From Moritella sp. F3 (GTDB lineage: Bacteria > Pseudomonadota > Gammaproteobacteria > Enterobacterales > Moritellaceae), in NCBI RefSeq assembly GCF_015082335.1, contig NZ_BLRL01000005.1, positions 62,001-126,000 of the forward strand: a stretch of 64,000 nt of DNA. The letters run 5' to 3'. The notes beneath the pieces were generated by a model. It searched no databases, had not been told where the DNA came from, and saw only the letters and a program-made list of their open reading frames with translations. This document shows positions 45,329 through 54,499 of this stretch, piece after piece (the stretch's first letter is position 1; each line of letters starts with the position of its first letter). The position numbers and the translations under genes were made by a program.

Positions 45329-46138
45329 CTAAGAAGTAGGAAAGGAATTAAGTAATCGTTGTTGAATTTTATGCACATCAGGCAAAGCATTTGGTGTAAC
45401 AGATAGCGCCTCGTTCAATGAAGTACAAACGGGGAAATTACTTCTCCCAGAACCCTGATAATAATCATCATATTTCTCAATCCCTTCGCCATTATTATCT
45501 TTTAATAAAACAGCTGGAATACCGAATGACTCTGCGATGATAATACCATGCAGTGAACTAGAGATTACTTTTTTTGCTCTTACTATTTGAGACATAAACT
45601 TAGGGACAGAACCTTTTGTTTCTAAAATGAATTCAGCTTTGAATTTATGTTTATCTTCATTGTAATGGGGTATCATAAGATACTCAATATCTTTGATTTC
45701 CGATGACGCAAAATATTTAGACGATAATAGACCAGGGTCTCCGAATACCTCAGGAACATAGATGCCTCTATTTTCTAAAAACGTTTTTGTTAAAGGACCT
45801 CTCACTGCCCTGACATCTAACTGAGTAAAGTTATAGTGCATATCTTGTCTATTTGAATTATAACCAGAGCCCCAAATGACGTCACCGTCACTTGCATGAT
45901 CCATAATAGACCCTATCGCAAGTAGTTTTTTATCGATTTTAATTGTTTCATTTTTTTCACGCATCACATTCCAAACTATATATGCGGATAAAATATCACC
46001 TACGTTAAACGCCCTCTGAATTACTCTAAATTTATTACCTGGATTCCACCAATATAAAAACTCTGTATCTTTTAAAATGGTTTTCAACTCCCTATTTAGA
46101 AATGGCAACATTTGATATCCATCCTTTAATTTAGTCAT
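45329..46138 (-). CDS. Polysaccharide pyruvyl transferase family protein
   Basis: 269 residues with family landmarks: NVGDILSAYIVWN near the N-terminus, a GSGYNS loop, LDVRAVRGPLTKTFLENRG, FGDPGLL and SSLHGIIIAESFGIPAVLL. It adds a pyruvate ketal to a cell-surface sugar. It is alone and not in a glycan gene cluster. Two 60-nt lines at 45601-45720 count to 30% GC, a little below its neighbours, which hints at transfer but does not prove it. Confidence 0.85.
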   Translation of the reverse strand: MTKLKDGYQMLPFLNRELKTILKDTEFLYWWNPGNKFRVIQRAFNVGDILSAYIVWNVMREKNETIKIDKKLLAIGSIMDHASDGDVIWGSGYNSNRQDMHYNFTQLDVRAVRGPLTKTFLENRGIYVPEVFGDPGLLSSKYFASSEIKDIEYLMIPHYNEDKHKFKAEFILETKGSVPKFMSQIVRAKKVISSSLHGIIIAESFGIPAVLLKDNNGEGIEKYDDYYQGSGRSNFPVCTSLNEALSVTPNALPDVHKIQQRLLNSFPTS

Positions 46139-46337
46139 GATTGTGAAGTTATGTGTTGACTGAATTCACCGGTGATTACTGGTTATAGTTAATCTCTACC
46201 TGGTTGTAATTAACAATATTTTGACATCGAATATAATCAAGTGAACGGTAGTATATTTAATATTAGGCGATAAAAGTTGAAGTGCAGATCAGAGCGTGAC
46301 CTTATTATTTTATGCTATGTTAACCTCATTTCTCTAT

Positions 46338-46390
46338 ATCCCTGCTTTACTTATTAATGCTGCATCAGAATTAGGTCAATAAGCAGGGAT
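46338..46390 (+). promoter_or_regulatory. Leader hairpin covering the ribosome site of the O-antigen-ligase-like gene
   Basis: ATCCCTGCTT (46338-46347) is exactly complementary to AAGCAGGGAT (46381-46390), which contains the ribosome site AGGGA (46385-46389) 6 nt before the start at 46396. A folded leader would block translation. Confidence 0.6.
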
Positions 46391-46395
46391 GTTTA

Positions 46396-47787
46396 ATGAT
46401 AAATATGAATACGCTTAATCCGCGAGTGCAAATACTGTTAAGTTTTATACTAACCTTTGTGGCTGGTCTATTGTGGTATAAAACTAAAATGTGGTTGGTG
46501 CCAGTGGTATTCGTTGCGACGCCGCTGATGTTGATTGCATTGTTAAGGATCCCATTTTATGTGGTCATTACTTTTATTATTTTTTCCTACTTTCGTATTC
46601 ACGAAGCCTTCCCAGTACTGATCCCTTTACATATTCCTTTAGCATTTTCGTTAGCGTCTTTTTTCGTGCTTGGCTGGCATATATTCTTAAGTAATAATAT
46701 TAAAATATATTGGACGACTGAGCTGACATTAGTTTGCTTATTTTTAGGCTGGGCGGCGTTTGGGATCATGTTTGCTTATAATCGCGGTGCTGCGCTTAGC
46801 ACGTTCACAGGCGTGTTAAGTAAAGTGTGGGTGATGACAATCGCGATCTGTTGGCTGGTACGCAGTATTCATCACTTTCGTATTGCCACTTATTTATATG
46901 TTGTCGCTGGCGTACTCGTCGGCTTAAAAGCAATTAGTAACAAGTTACAAGGTATTGGCCTTGTTGAGGGGACGCGGGTAACGATTTCTCGAGATATAGG
47001 CTCGTTAATTGGCGATCCGAATGACTTATCGCTCGTATTGATGTTTCCCATGTCGTTTACCTTATCCAATTTACTGCAGCCTAAAATTGGTAAATTTCAC
47101 CGAGTACTTTTAGCTTTAGCGTATGTTATTTTGTTTTGGGCCATCATTGCTACGCAAAGTCGTGGCGGACTCATGGGGATCATGGCTGTGACGGGGTATT
47201 TTGCATTTAAGCGCATTAAAAATAAGCTCTATATAGTGGCTGGTGGTGCTATGTTACTGCCTATTCTATTAGTGATGGCGGGGGTATCTGACCGTTCGTC
47301 TGGCGGTGCTGCAGAAGAGGGCGTTGACGAGTCCGCGATGGGGCGTATCTATGCGTGGATTGCCGCGTGGGGGATGGCGGTTGAAAATCCTTTTACAGGG
47401 GTTGGTATCAATAATTTCTATCTCAATTATTATTTATTTAGCCCGCATTGGGATGGTAAAAATCATGCAGTACACAGTACCTGGTTTCAGGTATTAGCGG
47501 AAACCGGCTTCGTCGGATTAGGACTGCTTATTGCCCTTATTACGATGACGTTTAAACGCTTGTGGCGTACTGAAGTGGATAGCCGGGTGTTACCGATTAA
47601 TGAGCGAAATACAATTGTGACTTGTAACGATGGTATTTTTGCTGGGCTAATTGCTTTTTGTATCGCTGGCACGTTTTTAACGCAAGGTTTTACTTGGCCT
47701 TTGTATATATTGCTGTCGATGACAGTCGCATTGGCTAAAATATTGTCAGACAGACTTGCAGTTGAAGAAAGGGCTAAAGTGGACTAG
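46396..47787 (+). CDS. O-antigen ligase / O-glycosylation ligase-like membrane protein (Wzy_C)
   Basis: 463 residues with about 11-12 membrane helices and the large periplasmic loop of Wzy_C proteins: ATQSRGGLMGI, SAMGRIYAWIAAWGMAVENPFTGVGINNF and HAVHSTWFQVLAETGFVGLGLL. Such enzymes transfer lipid-linked glycans to lipid A or protein. It most resembles the exosortase-associated ligase type, but no exosortase gene is in the window. It stands as a single gene behind a structured leader. Confidence 0.85.
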   Translation: MINMNTLNPRVQILLSFILTFVAGLLWYKTKMWLVPVVFVATPLMLIALLRIPFYVVITFIIFSYFRIHEAFPVLIPLHIPLAFSLASFFVLGWHIFLSNNIKIYWTTELTLVCLFLGWAAFGIMFAYNRGAALSTFTGVLSKVWVMTIAICWLVRSIHHFRIATYLYVVAGVLVGLKAISNKLQGIGLVEGTRVTISRDIGSLIGDPNDLSLVLMFPMSFTLSNLLQPKIGKFHRVLLALAYVILFWAIIATQSRGGLMGIMAVTGYFAFKRIKNKLYIVAGGAMLLPILLVMAGVSDRSSGGAAEEGVDESAMGRIYAWIAAWGMAVENPFTGVGINNFYLNYYLFSPHWDGKNHAVHSTWFQVLAETGFVGLGLLIALITMTFKRLWRTEVDSRVLPINERNTIVTCNDGIFAGLIAFCIAGTFLTQGFTWPLYILLSMTVALAKILSDRLAVEERAKVD

Positions 47788-47836
47788 CGATAGGTTAATA
47801 TGCGATAAAATGAGTGGCACGTATTAATTAATCGCT

Positions 47837-50167
47837 GTGTTTGTGATATGTTTTCCCTACTGTTTATTCTTGAGTTTATCTGCATTGCCTGACTATTCTT
47901 TTTCTAATGTTGCTCAGTTATTTGGTGCCAATTGCCGCACCTTATCATTTCGTCCTGAAGGGGCTGTTTTTACCACTAAGCGACAACAAACCTACCATTA
48001 CCCTTGGGCAAGCTTTGAACCTAAGTTGAAGCACTACCGTGGGTCCTTCTTTGATACCATCATACTCAATTGGGAAGACCAGCGGGTACGGTTAAATGGC
48101 GTGACTAAAGCTGACGTGAAAAGCCTTATTGATGACTTATATTTCCATGCATTAATGGGCAATGAAGCTAAAATATTAGCGCTTTATCAGCAGCTTACTC
48201 AGATAATCGAGCAAGGTTATATTCCTCATTCAAAATGGTTAAGGTTAAAATCACTCTTATCGCCTTGGGCGGATTGGTTTGAAATGTTACCGAGTATGAA
48301 TAAGATACCCACAACACTGAAAAGTCCTTTAACACACTTGCGCTTTTGGCAACAAAGTCAGGTCGATAATCTGGATAAATATAACCAAGCGGTGATGGAC
48401 AAGCATAAACAAAGTCACAAAACCTTGTTTGATAACCTCGAACTCCACCCACTGACTGAAAAGCAACGAGATGCCTGTGTTGTTGCTAATGATGCCAATT
48501 TGGTACTCGCGGGTGCAGGCTGTGGTAAAACTAGTGTCATGCTAGGACGTTGCGCTTATTTACTTGAGTCACAGCAAGCGACTGCCGACAGCATATTGGT
48601 ACTGGCGTTTGCAAAAGATGCTGCGCATGAGATGAAATCCAGGCTTACCGAGCGCTTACCGCAGGCAAATATCACGGTTAAAACCTTCCATGCGTTAGCG
48701 TTAGATATCATAAAACAAGTAGATGGTGAGAGGCCAAAAGTCAGTAAACTTGCCAGTAGTGACAATGCCAAGCAACAATTTTTTAAGCAAAAGATAGCAG
48801 AACTGTTATGCGAGCGGACGTCGCCTGATGAAGACTTTAGAGCGTTGTTCTGTGAGTACTGTTACGCCTATGTCGCTTGGCTAGGTAAGTTGCCTGAGAA
48901 TAAGCATGACGCTGAAGTAGAAAGATTATTAGCAGGCAAGGGCGGTTATAAGAAACTATTAAGTCAACTCGTCGAATTGACTATGCAGTATAAAAATAGC
49001 CTTACAGATAAATCGAAACATAAATCACAAACCTTACAAAAGTTACAGAAATTAGCCGATACTGACTTCGCCGCGTTAACGCATGAGATTGTTGAGGTAC
49101 TACTTGGCTATTATCAAGCTGACCTGGACGAGCGTAATGAGCTCGATTTTGATGAGATGATCATCCAAGCCTGCGATTATGTCAGCAATGGTCAGTTTAA
49201 CTCGCCTTGGTTACATATCCTCGTTGATGAGTTTCAAGATATCTCGCAAGCGCGCGCTAGTTTGGTAAAACAGCTACAAGCTCAGGATGCTGACAGTAAG
49301 CTATTCTGTGTTGGTGATGATTGGCAGGCTATTTATCAATTCGCTGGCAGCGATATTGCGGTGACTACACGTTTTAGTGATTACTTTGGTATAACGAGTA
49401 CCTTACCCTTGGATACGACATTCCGTTTCAATGATCAGATCAGCGCGGTTGCCAGCAAATTTGTGATGGCTAATGAAGAACAGCTAGATAAACAGATAAC
49501 AACGCATAGCAAAGCCAAAAAAGCCTGTGTGCAGATAAGTTATTATCAGCTTGCTGACGACCAGAAAAAATCCAATAATAAAAAAAGTACGAAGAAAGCG
49601 AGTTATGAGGCTGCGTCATTACCAGTAAATACGTTAGTAACTGCATCTGTAAGTAAACCTGTAAGTAAATCATCACCAGCAAATGAGCTGTTGTTAGAAA
49701 AGAAATTATCGCAATTAGCGACAGGCAAACAGAAAGATAAAAAGAAAGTGGAAGACAAAGGTGAGGGGAAAGGCGAAGGCAAACAAAAATCAGTATTATT
49801 GCTAGCGCGCTTTAATTTTCAATTACCTGATGCGAAGTCCCTGGCTGCATTATCGTTACAATACCCGCAATTGGATATCAAAGCCATGACAGTGCATAGC
49901 TCGAAAGGCCAAGAGGCTGATCATGTGATTGTTCTCGCGATGGAGGCTGGTGAGCATGGTTTCCCTTGCCATAAACGTCGTCACCCGTTTGCTGCGATAT
50001 TACAACCTGATCTGTCTGGATTCCCTGATGCAGAGGAACGCCGCTTGTTCTATGTCGCCTTAACACGGGCGCGCCAGCAAGTTAACTTATTGTGCAATAA
50101 AGGCAAACCATCGAGCTTTGTAGAAGAGTTGCTGGCGGGAGGCTACGCTGTCACAGTAACTAAGTAA
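47837..50167 (+). CDS. helD: DNA helicase IV-like (UvrD/Rep superfamily)
   Basis: Up to 776 residues; the GTG at 47837 is uncertain, and TTG 47870 is another option. The N-terminal ~200 residues resemble the HelD domain. Helicase motifs: AGAGCGKTS (~225-233), VDEFQDIS, GDDWQAIYQFAGSD, TVHSSKGQEADHVIV and YVALTRARQQVNLL. A Lys/Ser-rich insert of ~75 residues (~575-650) is low-complexity and unusual. It unwinds DNA 3' to 5'. The stop lies in an octanucleotide tandem repeat. Confidence 0.88.
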   Translation: MFVICFPYCLFLSLSALPDYSFSNVAQLFGANCRTLSFRPEGAVFTTKRQQTYHYPWASFEPKLKHYRGSFFDTIILNWEDQRVRLNGVTKADVKSLIDDLYFHALMGNEAKILALYQQLTQIIEQGYIPHSKWLRLKSLLSPWADWFEMLPSMNKIPTTLKSPLTHLRFWQQSQVDNLDKYNQAVMDKHKQSHKTLFDNLELHPLTEKQRDACVVANDANLVLAGAGCGKTSVMLGRCAYLLESQQATADSILVLAFAKDAAHEMKSRLTERLPQANITVKTFHALALDIIKQVDGERPKVSKLASSDNAKQQFFKQKIAELLCERTSPDEDFRALFCEYCYAYVAWLGKLPENKHDAEVERLLAGKGGYKKLLSQLVELTMQYKNSLTDKSKHKSQTLQKLQKLADTDFAALTHEIVEVLLGYYQADLDERNELDFDEMIIQACDYVSNGQFNSPWLHILVDEFQDISQARASLVKQLQAQDADSKLFCVGDDWQAIYQFAGSDIAVTTRFSDYFGITSTLPLDTTFRFNDQISAVASKFVMANEEQLDKQITTHSKAKKACVQISYYQLADDQKKSNNKKSTKKASYEAASLPVNTLVTASVSKPVSKSSPANELLLEKKLSQLATGKQKDKKKVEDKGEGKGEGKQKSVLLLARFNFQLPDAKSLAALSLQYPQLDIKAMTVHSSKGQEADHVIVLAMEAGEHGFPCHKRRHPFAAILQPDLSGFPDAEERRLFYVALTRARQQVNLLCNKGKPSSFVEELLAGGYAVTVTK

Positions 50168-50204
50168 CTAAGTAACTAAGTAACTAAGTAACTAAGTAAC
50201 TAAG
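50157..50204 (+). repeat. Six tandem copies of TAACTAAG
   Basis: Six perfect 8-bp units from 50157 to 50204. The helD stop (50165-50167) lies in the second unit, so copy-number change cannot alter the protein beyond its last residues. The array carries stop codons in all three forward frames. Confidence 0.95.
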
Positions 50205-50234
50205 TACAATAGGCAAGGTGATTAATGAGCCTTA

Positions 50235-50399
50235 TTAGCTGGTAATATCTGTGGTTTCAGCTTCAAGCTTACGTTGAAAGTCTTGCTGTACGATAGCAAG
50301 TGCTTTCACGACAGTATCAGCTTGCATCTGGTTTTCTTCTAGTAATTGAATAAGATCGACAGCTAATTGTATATGTTTTGGCGCGTTTTTTAGCGACAT
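50235..50399 (-). CDS. ybaM: YbaM family protein (DUF2496)
   Basis: A 54-residue gene read directly from the minus strand: starts [20 protein letters not shown], then [20 protein letters not shown], and ends ETTDITS. This matches E. coli YbaM closely in length and sequence pattern. AAGGA precedes the ATG. In E. coli ybaM follows priC; here priC lies ~390 nt upstream on the same strand, separated by an opposing small HTH gene. Function unknown. Confidence 0.9.
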   Translation of the reverse strand: MSLKNAPKHIQLAVDLIQLLEENQMQADTVVKALAIVQQDFQRKLEAETTDITS

Positions 50400-50461
50400 G
50401 ATAATAATCCTTAATTTCTATTGCAGTATTTTATTACATTATTTTAATGAAATATTACGTC

Positions 50462-50480
50462 TACCGATTTTTAATCGGTA
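50462..50480. promoter_or_regulatory. Palindrome TACCGATT-TTT-AATCGGTA
   Basis: A perfect 8-bp inverted repeat with a 3-nt centre, between divergent ybaM and the small HTH gene. Operator-like size and placement; it could also form an RNA hairpin. Confidence 0.5.
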
Positions 50481-50556
50481 ACGATATATTTTATCCCAAT
50501 CAACCTGATATTATTAGCCCATATTCATTGATTAACAATTTTATACAGAGGCTATG

Positions 50557-50712
50557 ATGAACAAAGAACAAGTGCACCAAGTAATCCAATTATTACGTGA
50601 AGGTCATTCATTAACAGACATTACTAAAATGGCTAAAATCAACGTGATGTATGTAAGTGTTATCCGTAAATTAATGGTAATGGACCTTCTTCAGTTACCT
50701 GCTGAATCTTAA
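50557..50712 (+). CDS. Small HTH-type protein (51 residues)
   Basis: ATG 50557 with GAGG at 50548-50551. The product MNKEQVHQVIQLLREGHSLT, followed by DITKMAKINVMYVSVIRKLM, reads as one helix-turn-helix unit: a helix LREGHSLTDITKMAK, turn IN, recognition helix VMYVSVIRKLM. It may be a small DNA-binding regulator, perhaps acting on the palindrome ~80 nt upstream. No family name is certain. It separates ybaM from priC on the opposite strand. Confidence 0.7.
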   Translation: MNKEQVHQVIQLLREGHSLTDITKMAKINVMYVSVIRKLMVMDLLQLPAES

Positions 50713-50790
50713 TCTATTCGGTTATCGTTCAATGGTTAGGTTCTTAGTTACTGACTTGTTGCTAGCGCTTACGTTAGGGCTAAATCGGAA

Positions 50791-51423
50791 CTAGCTAAGA
50801 TCTTTCTTTTGTTCATAGCGTTGTAATTGCTGTCGTACTTTGGCTGTTGCTGTCTGACAACGCTGTAATCTTTGCATTGTTTGTTGCAATTGAATCGGAT
50901 CACTTTGTTGATCTATCATTGCTTGCAAACGGCGTTCATATTCTATTTGTTGTGCTAATTTGGCATATAAATGATGTGATTTCTGCAATAACTTCTTCGC
51001 AATAACATCATAATTCTTCTGCTGTTCTTGAACTTCACCACGTCTAAAATGACATTGTTGTAATACGCCGTTGATCGCTCTAAATTGATGCGCTACTTTC
51101 TCTAATAGTACTTCTTCTATCGATAACTCATTTTTTATAGGTAAGGAATTGCTTGGCGTTATGCTCGGTTTATTACCTTGCGTTGCTTGTTTATCAAAAT
51201 AACCTTGTAAGCGGATCATGCTTTTTTCTAATTCAGTAACATATTGATGAATATCTTGATTTTTAGAGATAAACAAACCTGGATAGAATAGGGCGCGGTC
51301 TCGTAACTTGTAACTAATGGTGCTGGTATGGCTGGAGTTTACCTGTTTGCTTAACACGCTCAGTTGTTGAATTCGCTGAGCGAGTTGGTTTAGCTGTTGC
51401 TGCTGACGGTTTATTGTAGCCAT
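50791..51423 (-). CDS. priC: Primosomal replication protein PriC
   Basis: 210 residues, mostly helical and basic, with the PriC C-terminal pattern LYAKLAQQIEYERRLQAMID. PriC remodels SSB at stalled forks and loads DnaB for restart. Its start overlaps the end of the TauE/SafE gene by 13 nt, and that gene overlaps dinG by 4 nt, so the three are one operon. E. coli PriC is 175 residues; the extra length is a central linker. Confidence 0.88.
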   Translation of the reverse strand: MATINRQQQQLNQLAQRIQQLSVLSKQVNSSHTSTISYKLRDRALFYPGLFISKNQDIHQYVTELEKSMIRLQGYFDKQATQGNKPSITPSNSLPIKNELSIEEVLLEKVAHQFRAINGVLQQCHFRRGEVQEQQKNYDVIAKKLLQKSHHLYAKLAQQIEYERRLQAMIDQQSDPIQLQQTMQRLQRCQTATAKVRQQLQRYEQKKDLS

Positions 51424-52193
51424 GCTTGGTACGCTAATTTACAGGCAATAATGATCACGACTGTAATAAACAATGGGCGAATGAATTTAGCGCCAAAATG
51501 AATTGCGGTATGGGCGCCAACAATAGCACCAATCATAATACATAGCCCCATGCTTAAGCCGAGATACCAATTGATATGTCCAAGGTAGATAAAGGTTAAT
51601 AACGAAGTAAAGTTACTGGTGAAATTCATCGCTTTAGCGACACCTGAGGCAAACAGAATATTCAGCTTGTAGAGTGCCATCGTCGACACTGTCCAAAATG
51701 CGCCCGTACCTGGGCCAGCTACACCATCATAGAAACCAATAATATAACCTTGCATGCCCTGTTTTTTATGCAGTTCAGGGTTATCATCAGGCAAGGTTTC
51801 ACCTGTGTGTTCTTGGGTTTTACTAAAAATAGAGTAGATAGCGGTAAAGATAATGATCACGGGTAATAATTTGTCTAACCAGGCGGTGCTAATGACGTTA
51901 ACCATTAAGGTGCCACAAATTGCACCTGTAGCGGTGAATAGGAAGGAGCGCCACCAAAATTTGGGATTAAATAGACGTTTCCTATAAAAGGTGATCGCCG
52001 CTGCACATGAACCAAAACTAGCGGCTAATTTATTGGTACCTAATGCTAGGTGCGGTGGTAGGCCTGCACTGAGTAGTGCAGGTACAGTTAATAGACCACC
52101 ACCGCCAGCAATGGCATCAATGAAACCAGCAACCAGTGCGACGCTGCATAAAATTATAAAAACCGAAGGTTCTAAACCAAGCTCTAACATCAA
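51411..52193 (-). CDS. TSUP (TauE/SafE) family transporter
   Basis: 260 residues and about eight membrane helices. The duplicated motif is VAGFIDAIAGGGGLLTVPALLSAGLPPHLALGTNKLAASFG at the N-terminus and GFYDGVAGPGTGAFWTV in the second half. These proteins export sulfite, sulfoacetate or related anions. It is embedded between dinG and priC by overlaps, a conserved-looking arrangement without an obvious functional link. Confidence 0.92.
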   Translation of the reverse strand: MMLELGLEPSVFIILCSVALVAGFIDAIAGGGGLLTVPALLSAGLPPHLALGTNKLAASFGSCAAAITFYRKRLFNPKFWWRSFLFTATGAICGTLMVNVISTAWLDKLLPVIIIFTAIYSIFSKTQEHTGETLPDDNPELHKKQGMQGYIIGFYDGVAGPGTGAFWTVSTMALYKLNILFASGVAKAMNFTSNFTSLLTFIYLGHINWYLGLSMGLCIMIGAIVGAHTAIHFGAKFIRPLFITVVIIIACKLAYQAWLQ

Positions 52194-54253
52194 AATTCTA
52201 TATTTCTTTTATAAGGGGGGAGCGAATTAAGCAATGCTGGTCCATAGCGTTTACTGATAACTCGACGATCAAGTAGTGTGATTCTACCAGAATCTTTTTC
52301 TTTTCTCAGCAATCGGCCACAAGATTGGATCAATTTTTTACTGGCTTCAGGTACTGATACTTGCATAAATGGATTACCACCGGATTTTGTGATCCATTCT
52401 GACTGCGCCTCTTCGACAGGGGAGGTTGGCACTGAGAACGGGATCTTGGTAATAATTAAATTGGTAAGTAGATCACCGGGTAAATCAAGACCCTCAGATA
52501 AGCTGCTCGTACCAAATAAAATACTGGTTTTATTCGCTTTGACGTTATCCGCGTGTTTCTGTAATTGCTCGCTCCGTGAAGTTTCTTTTTGGACCAACAG
52601 TTCAAGTTTTGTGGTACTACGGATAATTTCAGCAACTTGATTCATTTGACGGTATGAGCTAAATAATACTAACGATGCTTTTTTGTCAGGTAATAAACTA
52701 GGCAGTTTTTCACCTAATAACTCTGTGAAACCTTGTTCATTGGGTGCTAGGGCTAAGTTCGGGATATATAACTCAGCTTGTTCAAATTCAAAAGGTGAAC
52801 TCAGTTGCAGATGCTGCGTTGATTCGTCATTCAATAATCCCACTTGGCGACGGAAATAGTTAAAATTACCGAGTGAGGTTAATGTTGCAGATGTTAAAAT
52901 TGCAGCCCCACATTGTGACCACAACATATGTTCGAGTTTACTGTCTACGTCGATCAAACTGGCCGCAAAGATATGGTCGTCTTGGCGGCTGTCGCTTTTC
53001 TCAACCCATTTCGCTAGTGGCGTGCCTTTGGTTTCTTTAATTAGCATGTTCCACACTTGGTGGAGGTTTTCGATACGCTGTAAGTAGAAACCCACTTCGG
53101 CAATGAGTTTGTTTGCTTTAACTTGTGGCAGCTGATCTTGTTTTAATTGTTCGGCAAGAATATCGACGATTTTAGCTGTTTGCGAAACTCCACGTTTAGT
53201 TTCGTGATTCATGTTAGCGGCTAGATCTGCTAGTGCTTCAGGCAGTTCCCCATCAGCAAAGCGCCAAGAGTCGTCACTAAACTGTATGTCATTGGCTGAC
53301 ATTAAGCTGTGGATCTTGGTGAGCTCTTTATTGATGCTGTTGATTGAACTGAGCAATTTAGTGACTGGATCAGATATTTCACTGGATGCAATCGCTTGGG
53401 TCAGTTGACGCATTGATACTGCCATGGTTTGTAACCAGGCTTTAGCGCCGAGTACTGAGGCATGTGCTGATGAAAAGTCTCGAGTGATACGTGGCAAGTG
53501 ATGTGCTTCATCAATAACGTAATAACAGTCTTCTGGTTTAGGTAAAATAATACCACCACCGAGTTCTAAATCAGCCAATAGTAAGGCGTGATTCACGATG
53601 AGTACGTCACACTGATCTAAGGCTTCTCGAGCTTTATGGAATGGACAATTACGGTGAGCACTAAATGATTTACTGCAACTGTGGCGATCAGATACGATCA
53701 TTTGCCAGATATCATCCGGGATCTGCGTTGGCCAGCCATCAATATCACCTTTCCATTTACCTGCCGCGTAGGCAGTAAACAAGCGCTTGATAAGCTGTAA
53801 ATCACGTTTTTTAGGGATCGTCGTTAAGTCAGCAAGCAGTTCTATTTGATCATCTGCTTGAGCAAGCATTGCCAGTTTTTGTTCACAGCAATAACGTTGA
53901 CGACCTTTTACTAAGGCAAACTCAAATTTCAGTCCCGATTGACGGCGAAAGAAAGGTAGCTCTTTATGTAACAACTGTTCTTGTAAAGCTATTGTCGCAG
54001 TTGATATGACTAACGTTTTTTTGGCATCGGTTGCCAGTGGGATCCCTGCAATCAGATAAGCTAATGATTTACCTGTACCAGTGCCTGCTTCGGCAATAAT
54101 CAATCGACGGTTTTTATCAAAGTTGCCGGCGAGGGTCTTTGCCATTTCAGCCACTAGAATATTTTGTGAGCGACGAACTGCGAAGTCAGGTAGTGAATCT
54201 CGGATGTTCTGGTAAACATCACGAATAGACTTTTTACTTTTATCTGAAAGCAT
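52190..54253 (-). CDS. dinG: ATP-dependent DNA helicase DinG
   Basis: 687 residues (E. coli DinG 716), XPD-like superfamily 2. Motif I is GTGTGKS (57-63), and the DEAH-type box is DEAHHLPR. C-terminal motifs are SSLSEGLDLPGD and QSCGRLLRKEKDSG. It ends like DinG (RYGPALLNSLPP). The iron-sulfur ligands in the 120-205 region are Cys122/123, Cys193 and Cys203; the E. coli cysteine between the last two is absent. It unwinds R-loops and forked DNA. No LexA box seen upstream. Confidence 0.88.
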   Translation of the reverse strand: MLSDKSKKSIRDVYQNIRDSLPDFAVRRSQNILVAEMAKTLAGNFDKNRRLIIAEAGTGTGKSLAYLIAGIPLATDAKKTLVISTATIALQEQLLHKELPFFRRQSGLKFEFALVKGRQRYCCEQKLAMLAQADDQIELLADLTTIPKKRDLQLIKRLFTAYAAGKWKGDIDGWPTQIPDDIWQMIVSDRHSCSKSFSAHRNCPFHKAREALDQCDVLIVNHALLLADLELGGGIILPKPEDCYYVIDEAHHLPRITRDFSSAHASVLGAKAWLQTMAVSMRQLTQAIASSEISDPVTKLLSSINSINKELTKIHSLMSANDIQFSDDSWRFADGELPEALADLAANMNHETKRGVSQTAKIVDILAEQLKQDQLPQVKANKLIAEVGFYLQRIENLHQVWNMLIKETKGTPLAKWVEKSDSRQDDHIFAASLIDVDSKLEHMLWSQCGAAILTSATLTSLGNFNYFRRQVGLLNDESTQHLQLSSPFEFEQAELYIPNLALAPNEQGFTELLGEKLPSLLPDKKASLVLFSSYRQMNQVAEIIRSTTKLELLVQKETSRSEQLQKHADNVKANKTSILFGTSSLSEGLDLPGDLLTNLIITKIPFSVPTSPVEEAQSEWITKSGGNPFMQVSVPEASKKLIQSCGRLLRKEKDSGRITLLDRRVISKRYGPALLNSLPPYKRNIEF

Positions 54254-54400
54254 GTTTACTCTTAATCTGAAGAAAGGTCGTTTGTACTTTTATAATCACC
54301 CTATTTTAGCGCAATTATAAAATCTGTATAGATATTACGTCGGTGAACACTGATAAATTCACAGTAGTTTATAGAAATGCCGAGTTAGCACCTACCTAGC

Positions 54401-54427
54401 GCTGACAAAGCTGACAAAACTGACAAA
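54401..54427. repeat. Three tandem 9-mers (G/A)CTGACAAA
   Basis: GCTGACAAA at 54401 and 54410, and ACTGACAAA at 54419, with phase near one helical turn, about 75 nt before the lipoprotein gene. Could be a cooperative regulator site; TGTCA appears in the opposite orientation at 54471-54475. Confidence 0.6.
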
Positions 54428-54499
54428 TTCAAGACTGAAACATAATCGCGCTTTTTATATTATGACGCTGTCATTTTTCGTCATCTCTAAGAGGTTCAT

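Noticed and set aside
50157..50204. CRISPR-like or iteron array
   Set aside because: Eight-bp units without spacers and at a stop codon form a simple tandem repeat, not a CRISPR or replication origin.
52190..54300. LexA box controlling dinG
   Set aside because: No CTGT-N8-ACAG match in the ~100 nt before the start.
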